This document shows positions 34,915-46,163 of a stretch of DNA of 64,000 nt, one piece after another; position 1 is the first letter of the stretch; each line of letters starts with the position of its first letter. The position numbers and the translations under genes are program-made. The DNA lies in contig OY992836.1 in assembly GCA_963921425.1 (NCBI GenBank), positions 3,921,825 through 3,985,824 of the forward strand, given 5' to 3'. This DNA comes from Dryas octopetala (Eukaryota; Streptophyta; Magnoliopsida; Rosales; Rosaceae). The notes under the pieces are model-generated. The model did not search any database. It had not been told where the DNA came from and worked only from the letters and a program-made list of their open reading frames with translations.

Positions 34915-37900
34915 ATGGACAGTGGAGTTAATGAGGTTGAAGCAGCAGCGACAGGGCAACAAAATGAAGAAATTCTTCAAATTGCTGAAAATGAAGCAGC
35001 AACAACTGCTGAAGAGGAACTACCACTCCCAGGGCATTGGGAAAAGCTTAGAAGGATCTCCCCATGGTTGATGGGTTTCTTGATCCCCTTGCTTTTGGGA
35101 GGCAATGCAATAGTAACCAAGAGGGCCTTCAGCGAAGGCATGAAGTTTAGTGTGCTTTTATTTTATAAAAACACACTAGCTGCCATTGTGTTGTTGGCTA
35201 TTGCCATAATTTCTAGGTACGTGTTAGTTCACACTATTTTGCTTCGTAATTTAAAGTTGCATTAAAACTGTTAATTAATTGAGATAATGTTGTTTTTCAT
35301 ATAGGACCCCAAGGCCCATGATGACGCGCAAGATTTTCTTGCATATTGTGGTCTTGAGCGTACTCGAGTAAGTGATTATGTGAATATGAAAAGAAAACAA
35401 AACTTACGTATTCTATTAGATAATAACTTTTTTTGCTTGATTTTCATTGAACAGGCCAGTGCTTGATCAAATATGCTTGTATGTCGGTCTAAAATACACA
35501 TCTGCAAGTTTCTCTACTTGTATGACTGTCACTGGTCCAGCCTTGACATTCTTTGTAGCATGGCTTTGTGGGTATGTTCCAAACTTTAACCCAAGAGTAA
35601 TTTACATCTCATATTAGTATAACATGTCCCATTTGATTTTGGCCATAAAATTTGATTTTGGTCATGAAATGTACTTACATTTGATTTTTTTTCTCTTTTG
35701 TTAGGTTAGAGCCCGTCAATATTACTGAGAGGCGCAGCCAAGCAAAATTGCTTGGTATGCTAATAATGGTTGGTGGAGCTCTCATTGTTGCCTTTTACAA
35801 TGGCTCCACCATCACAGTATTAAAGCCCTCCAGTACTGGCAGTCACGTGCTGGTTGCTCAGAGGCTCAAAAGAAATTGGGTTCAAGGTCCCTTTCTAGTG
35901 TTGGTTGCAATGGCCTCAGTAGTTTCCTACAATATTTTGATGGTAAGCTTTTTATCCCCTCAAAATTGATCTTTATTCATTTCTGCAATCAAGGTTATTG
36001 GTTGACTGTTTCTTAACAGAAAACTAAAAGAATCTGAGCAACTAAAAAGTCTAGGAATAAATGTTACGCAGAAAAACTTTTACTCAATAAGCTTTGTGTC
36101 AAGTAAAAAAGTCTAGAAATCAAAACTTAGAGAACACTGGAAATACAAGACAACTCTTACCCAAGCTTGGTGTCAAAATATTATGATCAAGCTTTTAACA
36201 TAAATGAAACTTGATAAGGAACTAAGGCCTCTGCCTTTCATGTCAAATTCATAAATAGATTTATTAGGACATACAGATGCACCGCAGACATTATCTCAAG
36301 TGTTTATTTATTTTGTTCAATTCACTCCTGCTTATACATTTTACATCACTAGCCTCTCAACGCGCGTGTCAATTGGCTTTTTTTATTGTGTATACGTTAA
36401 ATCTTCTTTTTAGTAATAAATTATGTTTCTTAAATCATTCTCAAATTCAATGGGTGAGACCATTAAATTACACACTATTTCCGAAAAAGTATTTTTGCAA
36501 TATAAATTTTTCTAAATATTCTCTTAAAAAATTGATCATTTTTTAAGGCTCAGCCTATTCTGCACAACCAAATTTCGTATGCTGCGTTAATAAAGTCCAT
36601 CTTCTACAAAAAAAATAAAAATAAAATTGTATGCTGCAAATATATGTACTACATTTACCTGTAAGATTTGAACTTAATTAGTGAAAAGTATGGAGAATAG
36701 ACAATGTATGACTTCACAAGAGTTAAATTTTGTATCAACCAAAGTTTGAATCCATAAAAAAAAAATGTTGATCATTATTTTAAGGCTCAGCCAATTCAAC
36801 AAAACCAAAAAAATGTCCTCAGCATTTAGTTAATTGAGAGCTTATGACATGCAGGGAAAGAATTACCCAAAATTATAGATGCATTAAACAACACTAAATA
36901 TAAAAGCAAACTTTATATGAGTCGAACCATAAATGAAAAGGTCATATGAAAGTCAAACCAAATATATGCAAACTTTTTATGAGCCAAACCAAAAATATGC
37001 AATTGCACTTAACAAAATAAAACATATATTATATTAGAAAGCCTTAATATCCTTTATTTTTTGCCTCCAAGACGATCCAATACAAATAAGTGCCAATGAC
37101 CATTCACTTGAGCATCAACACAGATATTCAGAGAGAGAGAGAGAGAGAGAGCTGCAGTGTTTCACTCTTGCCAGCAACAGTTTTGTTAATTATTCCTCTA
37201 TTTCCTTCTGATATGCTTCCATTTCTTCAGCAGCTTTTATAATTCCAAAAATTTCTCTTTTCTTCATTCAATTCCTTCCATTTCACTAAAATCAATGCAT
37301 GTCCAAGCTGTGAAGTTATATAAGTCACTTTTCTCACCCTTGCAATCCACCAATTATGGAATGTTTCAAAACAAAGTAACATGTAAGAAACGGATCATAA
37401 TTTCATAGCATATGTATAGTTTTCAGATTAGATAGGCAATGGAAAATTTTATCATTTATAAGACTGTCAATCAAAGAAAAAGTGAAAATAATAGAAATTC
37501 GGATTTCTTCCAAGCGGTTCAGATATTGAGCTTAAGTGAAAAACAGAACCCATACCTGCTCTAGGCATTTTTTTTTTTTCTAGTTCTCTTTCTTCCATGG
37601 TTATGTTTTTTTTTTTTTTTTTCCCTTGGGATTTTTTCATCCCACATTCTGTTCTCTTTGGTTTCTGATTTTGATTGTTTGTCCTTATTCATCCTATGTT
37701 TGTTTGAATTTTTATTGTATCTTTTTTTTATTTGTTTAATCATAGCATCCCACCTATTCTCTGTTTGGTTTTGTGTTTTATGGTTTATTTTTTAAAACCT
37801 TGTTGTTGAATGTGGCTTTTAACATTCAGAAAAGTAACAACGAAAGGAAAAAGATGCATCAGAAAACAAAGATAAACAATAACCAACCATTATTTTCATT

Positions 37901-38183
37901 TGTTGTTTACAAACATTAATAAATAGAAACAGATAGACACAACTCAGTTTGGCACTCTGATCTTTAACCAAGCATACGTACCACTCAGTTTGAAACGGTT
38001 TCCTCAATGCAACACATACATTCCTGAACCAAGAGAACTGAAATTCAAAGCAGTGAAATCCTTTACCAATCTATCTAAAACCCAATCACAAACCCACATA
38101 AAGAACCTGAAAAAGAAACAAATCCACAGGAAAATCAAAATATAATCAACTTACAAAGAGAACCAAACAAAGAAGAATATAAG

Positions 38184-38232
<49 letters not shown>

Positions 38233-41200
38233 TGCAGCTACTGAGATAGGTTAAAATGCCTAGTAGAGGAGAACAGATTTCTGAACTTGAGGGAACTGTT
38301 TCACCAAATTGTTTTCTCTTAGTCGTCAACAAATTGAAACACTCACCAAGCATGAGAATCTTAAACTGTCTAGATACATCTGATTTTCAATTTATGGCCG
38401 CTTCACTACCTTGGGCATCTCCACACTAAATATTTTTTTCTCGAGACTCTTTTTCGAGAGGCTTTTTGTATTGTGTATATGGATTTTTCTAAAAACCTCT
38501 CGAATGCTATCTATTAACTAAATATTTTATGAGTGCAGAAAAATTTGACATAGGACTTTTGGCATGAAACAATCTATATGAGTTGGTAAACCTGCTAACA
38601 ATTTCATATAGAAATCTTGATATCAAACTTTATTTGCATGCAAAATCAAGCTTCATTTATTTTCAATGGATGCAGAATCATCCAAAAATCAAATTTTTGA
38701 CTGATCATAAACATCAAGGAGGATAGTATTACGGTACTATTACCACAAAGAACAATTATATAATGTTAGAAATCAAGAGCATCAATGCTTTCCCATACAT
38801 GTTGAATGCCGAAGTCATAGAGTAGCAATAAATCTACAAAACACTAAAATTTCGTTTCTGAACTCAAACAAAGTTAAGGGCCAATTGATGCCAACAGTTG
38901 AGTTAGAGAGTAAGAGAGAAATATTTCTGATTTGAGTGTAACTCAACTGCTGGCATCAACTGAAAAAATTAAAATAAAACATTAAGCAGAGTTTTAATGC
39001 ATATATACCTGGCAGAAGTCTGCTCCATCAAACAATCAGAAACTTCTCCTTATTCATTCCAAAAGCCTGATTGCAATATGGCCATTGTTTGCTTCAGAGG
39101 TACCAACTAAGTGACATCTACGTAAATCATGAAATATTTCCCTTGCTGTTAGTTTCTCAAAGGACAGAAACAGTTAACAACACAGAGAGTAAGTGAGATT
39201 AGGGTTGTTACACTAATTGGAGAATTATATCCCCTGAGACTCCAAAAACAACAACAATAGAAGATGTAACCTTTTTGTAAGGTAAATTTTATTAATAGCA
39301 TACGGTTACACTCAATACTCTAAAGAGGCGATGATTACAACTATATTCTTTGATTAATTTGGAGTTGTACAATCTGAATTAAAACCAAAACTGTGAAGGT
39401 CAAGGTTCCAAATTTTACTTACTTGGTTATGGTTTTCTAAATCGACATATCAGGCACCATATTTGCAAAGGTCAATCCACATTATTTGTAAACTAATTGA
39501 ACAAGAAAGGACCAAGTATAAAATTGGTCATGAAGATGCATGATTTGACAGCCATCCAGGTTATAAATAGATTAAAAAAAAAAAGGTGACAACAAAATAG
39601 AAAAACCTAAAACTAAGACCAAAACCCAAATTGAAACTTTAGAGTACTGTGTGATTGTGTGTGAAATTAGGGCAAACCTTGCGAGCGGGGTCAAGGAGCT
39701 GGTTATGCTTTTATCTGCAATGGCTGAGAGGGAGAAAGCGGTGGATGAGAAAATTGACAGAAGGTGTCTAGTATACAATCTACAAAATTACTTACATAAG
39801 GGTGAAATTTGTGATTTTTTCCCTTGAATCCGTTGTCAAAGGCAAGCCTCTGTAACAGTGATGTACTAACAAAGGATTAGAGAGAGAGAGAGAGAGGTAG
39901 GGGTACTTACGCCGATCAGATCGGAGAATTATAGGAGCGTTAGTGCTTAAGATAAAACATAAATTTATGAAACTGCTATAAATAAGAAGATTAGAATCTG
40001 ACCAAAAAAGAAAAAGAAGGAGTTCGATTAGAAGGAGATTAGAATGGAATATAGAAACTGTGGCAGTTTAAACTCCAAAGAGTAGGAGTGGGCATTGTCA
40101 TCTGCTTTCAAAGTGAATCAAACGTTGGCATTTTTTTTTCTTTTTTAATTATGTTTTTCAGAATCTCTTAGTTATTGTTTTACCTTTATACCCTTTTTAA
40201 AAACGTAATGTTATATGTACCTTTTATTTTTAAACGGGGGTAGTTTTGGGGTCTTCGAAAGTTTAACCTTACTCCCCCTTCTCCCTTTATGTATATGTAT
40301 ACATATATATAGATAGATAGATAGATAGATATAGATAGATGATAAAAGCTCTATGCTCTCGTGAGCTCCATAAACTTACAAGTAGCTTTAGGAAATGTGC
40401 AGTTCAATAATTTCTTACATTGTATTTGGCTTTTTGTTGTATTATACCTCTATTTCATAACTTCAATCTTTTAAATATCTTTATTGTTGCTTTTGCTGTC
40501 CTTTGTCTTTATTAGAAAAAAACAACCAACAGCTACCCAGCACCTCTGTGGCTTACAGCATTTATATGCTCAATTGGTGCATTCGTTAACATGGTGGTGG
40601 CTGTGGGGGTTGAGGGGAGATCAGGAGTTTCGTGGATGGTGGTTCGGAATATCAAACTTGTTTGTTACATCTACCAGGTGAGTCTTAAAAAGGGAAAATA
40701 GTATTGATGTGATTTTGTATTTGTTATTCTTGGTGCACCATGATTTCTAATTTTGGCCTTGCTCTTGTAGGGTCTTGTGGTTTCTGGTTTCACTACTTTT
40801 TTGCAGATCACATTGACCCAAATGAGAGACCCCGTGTTCGTGACATCATTTAGCCCCATATCCATGATTTTTGTCATGATGGTGGGAGCTTTAGTGCTCA
40901 ATGATACAATTCATGTAGGAAGGTAAAACTCACAAATTTTGTAGATATTATATTCCTCATATATTATAATACAAACATAAAAATTGTTTCTTTAATGTAA
41001 TAAAACATAGAAAGTTAAGCTTAAGGCATTAATCTTTTTAAGAATATTTCATAACAAAAACTTTTCTTTCAGTATTTTAGGGGCGATAGTTATCGTCCTT
41101 GGGCTTTCTATGCTTCTTTGGGGCAAGAAACAAATCCCAACACCACCGGTTCAAGATGGCCAGGTAGTTCCAGTTATCATTTTCCATTTCCTCCTATTTT

Positions 41201-41311
41201 TTCCCACTTTTATAATCTTATTTTAATCGATATTTTATTCTCTTTTGGTAGATCGAAAATGAGGCCATGGAGGGAGAACAAAATGAGATCGTAAGGGTGG
41301 ATGGGGTATGA
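34915..41311 (+). CDS. WAT1-related protein (EamA-type transporter)
   Basis: A membrane protein of the plant drug/metabolite transporter group, like WALLS ARE THIN1 and nodulin MtN21 proteins, which have ten membrane helices in two EamA repeats and move small molecules such as auxin or amino acids; the substrate here is unknown. Exons 34915-35216, 35305-35367, 35455-35571, 35705-35942, 40516-40677, 40771-40922, 41073-41163 and 41252-41311 join in frame to 394 residues, a normal length. Clear blocks: PWLMGFLIPLLLGGNAIVTK, SVLLFYKNTLAAIVLLAIAI, YTSASFSTCMTVTGPALTFF, LGMLIMVGGALIVAFYNG, GLVVSGFTTFLQITLTQMRD, ILGAIVIVLGLSMLLWGK. The N-terminus is a 35-residue acidic, Ala/Glu-rich cytosolic tail. 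Intron 4 is 4.6 kb. Exons 5-7 and their introns are duplicated in inverted form at 54,928-58,482. Family call is firm; the exact member is not. Confidence 0.9.
35943..40515 (+). other. Large intron 4 of the WAT1-related gene
   Basis: Holds (GA)n runs at 37,132-37,151 and 38,189-38,230, a GATA run at 40,309-40,342, T-runs near 37,570-37,622 and AT-rich DNA. Minus-strand frames at 38,135-38,353 and 39,572-39,778 are short and unrecognised. No nested gene could be supported. Confidence 0.6.
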
Positions 41312-41894
41312 TTGTTTAGTGTGTTTAACTGTTAGTATCCTTGTTATGGGTGTTTACTTGTATTTTATTTGAACATGATGCAAGTCCTACAGGCAACTGA
41401 ACTTTATAATTTAGTATGTTAGGTGGGATGTGTTAGTTGCCTGATATTTGACTGTTTCATAAGATATATCACATTGAACTCTCAATGATGGTGAACAATC
41501 ACAATTAATACAGTTGGTACTTTCATATATGTGAGTGAAACAAATTGGTAACACAATTAATGTGTTATAGCGTCATAAAATGATAACTTCATATGAAATT
41601 ATAGGTGATAGCAAGTGTATGAAAAAAAAAAATGATTTGGCATAAATCCGATACAAAGTTGATGGTTTAATTGACAATGAACGATAGGAAATTCCGTCAA
41701 ATAAGCATAAACAAGACGTTAGGGAAAATAACAAGCAAACATGGTGGACTGATACATCAATTACAAGCAAGGAATGCGCTTATATGAAACGTAAGCTTGT
41801 GGAAGGGAAAAAAAAAATATATATTCCAAAGGTAGTGCATATAACAACACGTGCAGGAAACGACTCAAAACAAAACTTAGAAGATTTCAGGTAG
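41312..41894. other. 3' flank of the WAT1-related gene
   Basis: AT-rich DNA, probably including the 3' UTR. No other feature seen. Confidence 0.4.
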
Positions 41895-42297
41895 GTCTAG
41901 GCTAAATTTACCACTCTCAGCTGCTGAGTTCACTATCCAAACATATTTTGTTTAACTTTTTTCTTATTTTACCCTCTCTTACAAAATGAAGATCAAATCA
42001 CCAACGCTCATTCGGTAGTTATCTACTGAACCCTCTACCAATATTCGGCAGATAATTACTAAATAATCTACCAAAGTTCGGCATATACTTGTAGAATGAT
42101 CATTCGATAGTTATCTACCGAAACCTCTACCAATGTTCGGCAGATAACTACCGAATAATCTACCAAAGTTTGGCAGATAGTTGTAGAATGATCATTTGGT
42201 GGTTATCTATCAAAGGGGTAAAATTAGAATTTTTGAAATAGAATAGTGAACTCAGCAGTTGAGGATGATGGATTTAGCCTGGGCCTTTTAGTTATTT
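41895..42297. mobile_element. MITE with an internal tandem repeat
   Basis: Inverted ends: GTCTAGGCTAAATTTACCAC with CAGCTGCTGAGTTCACTAT on the left, and ATAGTGAACTCAGCAGTTGA with GATTTAGCCTGGGCC on the right. Between them lies a repeat of about 95 bases (41,998-42,215). Confidence 0.7.
41998..42215 (+). repeat. Tandem repeat, about 95 bp unit, 2.2 copies
   Basis: Each unit carries TTATCTACYGAAMCCTCTAC, TTCGGCAGATAAYTAC and TTGTAGAATGATCAT. There are short inverted words (TTCGGTAGTTATCT with AGATAACTACCGAA) inside each unit, so each unit can fold. Confidence 0.8.
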
Positions 42298-42612
42298 AGT
42301 CAGCATGATCTCTGTTAGTCTTTTTCTTTCTTTTTTTGGTCTAAGATCTCTCTTAGTCAAATTAACTGAAATTGCCCCTACATTGGAATTTGGAAACGGA
42401 GTGATATCACAAGGGTATTATTAAGAAATTTAATTAGACCAATGTGGGTAATATTGACATTCAAACAAAACTATAGGGACCATTTGTGCAACTTGGCCAG
42501 CAATGCTAAGGATTCAAATTTTGTATCCAAAATTTGGATTATAAATGATGTGTCAATATTTCATTGATTCATACATGGTCCAGATTATTAATTTTTCAAC
42601 AAGTAAAACACT

Positions 42613-43755
42613 TAGAGCATGTTTACTAAACTGGAATCGGAATGAGCAGGAATCAGAATGAACATGAATCAGAATCAGCCATTCTCATTAATTTGTTTAC
42701 TAACTGTTAGAATTAGAATGAAAATAAAGTTGATTTCCATAAACGTGTTTACTAACTAGTAAGAATCAGAATAAAAATGAGTTTGATTACTAAAATGCCC
42801 TTATTCAACATCCATTATATTTTTTAGATGCTATTTATTAATCACAATTTTTTAAATGATAAATATTCATTTAACTAATATTTATATTTCTATCAACTAT
42901 TTATTAATCCATTATATTTATTAATCACAATTTTAATATTTGTATTTATTAATATTCACAATTTTTTATATTTTTATTTATTAATCCATTTGCTAACTAT
43001 TTATGTTTACAATTTTAATACTTTTTACAATTTATTTCTATCAACTATTTAATTTTCACAATTTTTTTAAGGGAGACTTAGAGTCCAGTCCATTTTATGA
43101 GTCTTTCTTAAATTTAGACCGGTAGTGATTTAAGATTTTTAATTAAGTCATTTTATTTTTCTTCTTTGACGACTTTATGTTAGGTTTTAACTCTGAGATT
43201 TTGAGCGGATTTAGCCTCTACAAAGTTCACTCTACACCCTAGGAGGGGAAATACTCTTTAAATAAGGGGGAAATACCTTCAAATCGAGGAATGACTTTAT
43301 TATAAATTAAAAATATTTTTTTATAAATTAAAATGATTTTCTTATAAATTTTAAAACACCTACGGTCTCCATCTAAAAACTGTTTTTCTAAAGGACCTAA
43401 GCCTAATCTATTATATTTCTATCAATTTTTTAATCCATTATATTTATTAATCACAATTTTTTAAATGATAAATATTCAAAAAGATGAATATTTATTTAAA
43501 TATTAATTTTAAATGATAAAATAAAGGATATTTTTAGTTTTTCATAAAAAATGTGGGGGCATTTTGGACATGAAAATTTCATTCCAATTCCCCCTCCCTC
43601 ATTCCGGACCCTTCCTACGGAATCTCATTCTCCCAAAATCAGGAATCCCATTCTTGATTTTGGTGGGACCCACGTGCATTCATTTTCCCTTCCAAATTTA
43701 ATAAACAAGGGAATGAGAATGTGAATGATTCTCAAATGTTAGTAAACACAGAAAT
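42613..43755. mobile_element. Probable non-autonomous DNA element with an inserted segment
   Basis: The edges carry TGTTTACTAAACTGGAATC on the left and an inverted TGTTAGTAAACAC on the right, with repeated GGAATSRGAATGA words near both ends. The middle (about 43,068-43,400) holds GTTTTAACTCTGAGATTTTG and a sequence like that at 9,480-9,600, suggesting nested repeats. Confidence 0.5.
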
Positions 43756-43984
43756 GAGAATCATTCACATTCCCTTGAGATAAAAATGCCCTTACATGTG
43801 AATTTGAGATCCAAATTTGGGATAGAAATTTGGGATCATAGCATTATACTTAGAATATATCAAAGCAATGGTTATTACAACTATAAACTTTGTTATCTCT
43901 TCTTATCTCCAAATAAAATAAAAAATAATTAAATAGAAAATTATCAAACCTGTTTCACTCCATCTTTAGCCTCTGGCGCCACCA

Positions 43985-44215
43985 GTTCAACTGTCACTTC
44001 CTTTTCTCTGTTCTTTTTGAGTTGAGTCTAGTTCCTGCACTCTCTGCCTGACCTCCCCCTCCTCCTCTATCAGGGGAAACTAAGCTGAATCCGTCAATTC
44101 GCTGATCACCTGCGAGCACTTCTCCATCTGATGAATCTCCTTCATCAAGGCGCATACATTCTTCCGGTCCCGCCGTTTCAACTCCTCCAGAATCTACTCA
44201 TGCAGTGATAGCAGC
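43985..44215 (-). pseudogene. Decayed coiled-coil exon fragment, unidentified
   Basis: A minus-strand frame broken by stops reads [20 protein letters not shown] and [17 protein letters not shown], then EEEGEVRQRVQELDSTQKEQ. The charged heptad-like pattern suggests a coiled coil. The family is not recognised. Confidence 0.35.
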
Positions 44216-44316
44216 AGCGCAACCCACAAAAAGGTCCTCAAAATTTATCAAGAAGTACACCTGGAGCCCGAGGTTGACGGTGGGCCTACTGACGTGGATC
44301 CGGACTCCAGGTATGG

Positions 44317-44990
44317 AAGATAATGTATAAAGTGCACTTTGGTCCCTCTACTTTAACAAAAATTTTACTTTATGAGAAATTGATGTCTTATACTCTATTA
44401 GGAAACAAAACAAGAGAACAATAGCCTGACAAATGGTTTGGTCCGATTCGGTTGCCTGTTTAGGCGACAATATAGAACCCATCATTGATTTGAGACCCGT
44501 TCTTTCAATTTTTGAAATTTTAATCTAGTACTTTCATTAAGTTTGTAATTGGATCAAAATCATTAATTAGGTTTAAATTGTTAGCAGAAATATGGCGTAG
44601 AAGAGAAATTTTGGACATTTTAAGTAACCTATGAGTGAAATTCATTTAACCGGGTGACTTTGCCTAATCACATTTGGATACATGTATTTTTTTTCTTAAT
44701 TATTCAAGTTTTTGTCTTTTCTTTTTTTCTTTAATTATATTTTATTTAAATTAATTTTTTAGACCTTATTAATCATGAAATATCTAAAATATTTATTCAT
44801 ATACGTTATCACGTCATATTTACGTCTAAAAAATAAACTGAGTTAACAGTTTAGATCTAATTGCAAACATAATGAAAGTACATGACTAAAATTATCAAAA
44901 TTGAAAAAACGAGGAACAAAGTGAAAATTTTGTTGAAGTACAAGGACTAAAAATGTACTTTGGCCAAACTATAAAGTCAAAGTTATGGTA
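44317..44990. mobile_element. MITE-like element
   Basis: Inverted ends TATAAAGTGCACTTTGGTCC with CTACTTTAACAAAAATTTTA on the left and CAAAGTGAAAATTTTGTTGA with AATGTACTTTGGCC on the right. No coding capacity. Confidence 0.55.
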
Positions 44991-45749
44991 AATAATTATT
45001 AATAATGGGTAAGTTATTCTTTCATTACCTTGAATCTAATTTGAATGCATGAATTAAAGTCCAGCATGAATTCAAATAGAAAGGTAATTAATGGCTTAAG
45101 GAACTAGTTTAATGACAAAATTGATACTGTTTAAAGGGCAATCTAGGGACATTAAGGTGAATATATGGGTCATTATAAGATAAAAATAAAATAGATACAT
45201 TAGACGTTACCAAAACAAGAATTGTCAGTTGTAGTAAATGATTTTCGTATAACGTGAACAGAATTTTGATCTTTCTTATAACAGCAGAATCATGACATTA
45301 ATATATATGAATTTTCCCTTAATAATACATGAATGGATTTTCTTGCTTGTCCTAATCTTTCCAAAATCTTATTATTATATACCATATCTCGTTATTTATT
45401 CACTTAATAATACAAGAATCTTTAGTGTGTTTCACCACAAAATTTATCTTTTTAAGAAAGATGCAATATCTCATTACCAAAAAAAAAAAAAACATATTTT
45501 CTGGATAATTGTATCTCCTTAATTGTTGTAAATTTAATTCTTTCTATTTGTGTGGATTCATTGTACCTAGTATATATATTGTACAATGAATAGAGCTTAT
45601 TTTCTAGACAAATCCGGTTTTTTTTTTTTTTTTTCTTATGATATAAATGCGATTTTTTCTTCTTGACCATAGGTCCATAGCTGCAATATTTAAAGGGTGT
45701 TGGCCAAGCAAACCCTACATACCTTTGAGTGTTAGAATAATTAGAATAT

Positions 45750-46163
45750 ATGAAAGCAATGGTTAAGATGTCAAGAGTTTTACTGACCATCTTATCGTTG
45801 CTATTGGTATTCGAGGGTAGCTTTGCTATATTAACCAGACATATGAATATAACTAATGAGTTGGGTGCAGGGATTGGCTTGACTATTCACTGCAAATCAA
45901 AAGATGATGATCTTGGCAAACAATACCTCCCTTTTCAGAAATACTTCACATGGCATTTCAAGTCCAATCCATTCTCTCAAGTCACTCTTTTCTATTGCTA
46001 CATGTGGTGGGAAAATGTCAGTGGAAGCTTTGATGTGTACAAAGCTAATAGAGATGATGAAAGGTGTGCAGATAAGTGTTGGTGGAGCATTAAAAAAACG
46101 GGAGCTTTTTCTTATGATGAGGGTCATGATAGATGGGATCTTATGTATATGTGGAAAAAGTGA
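45750..46163 (+). CDS. S-protein homologue (plant self-incompatibility protein S1 family)
   Basis: A small secreted protein of 137 residues in one exon. Residues 1-26 form a signal peptide (hydrophobic VLLTILSLLLVF then a small-residue site at FEGSFA). The mature part carries the family's marks: VTLFYCYMWW, FDVYK, and four cysteines (48, 83, 106, 110) that would form two disulphides. Two N-glycosylation sites are visible (N33-I-T and N89-V-S). In poppy, S1 acts as the stigma self-incompatibility signal; the many homologues in other plants mostly have unknown roles, so self-incompatibility should not be assumed. The ATG at 45,750 is followed in frame by ATGs at residues 4 and 7, and any of these would keep a signal peptide. 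The ORF is intact with a TATA-like, AT-rich upstream region and no neighbouring paralogue. Confidence 0.88.
   Translation: MKAMVKMSRVLLTILSLLLVFEGSFAILTRHMNITNELGAGIGLTIHCKSKDDDLGKQYLPFQKYFTWHFKSNPFSQVTLFYCYMWWENVSGSFDVYKANRDDERCADKCWWSIKKTGAFSYDEGHDRWDLMYMWKK

Noticed and set aside
35943-40515. Nested gene within the WAT1 intron
   Set aside because: Only short frames with no domain and no consistent splice chain were found.
41998-42215. CRISPR-like repeat array
   Set aside because: Units are adjacent with no unique spacers, and the context is a plant MITE.
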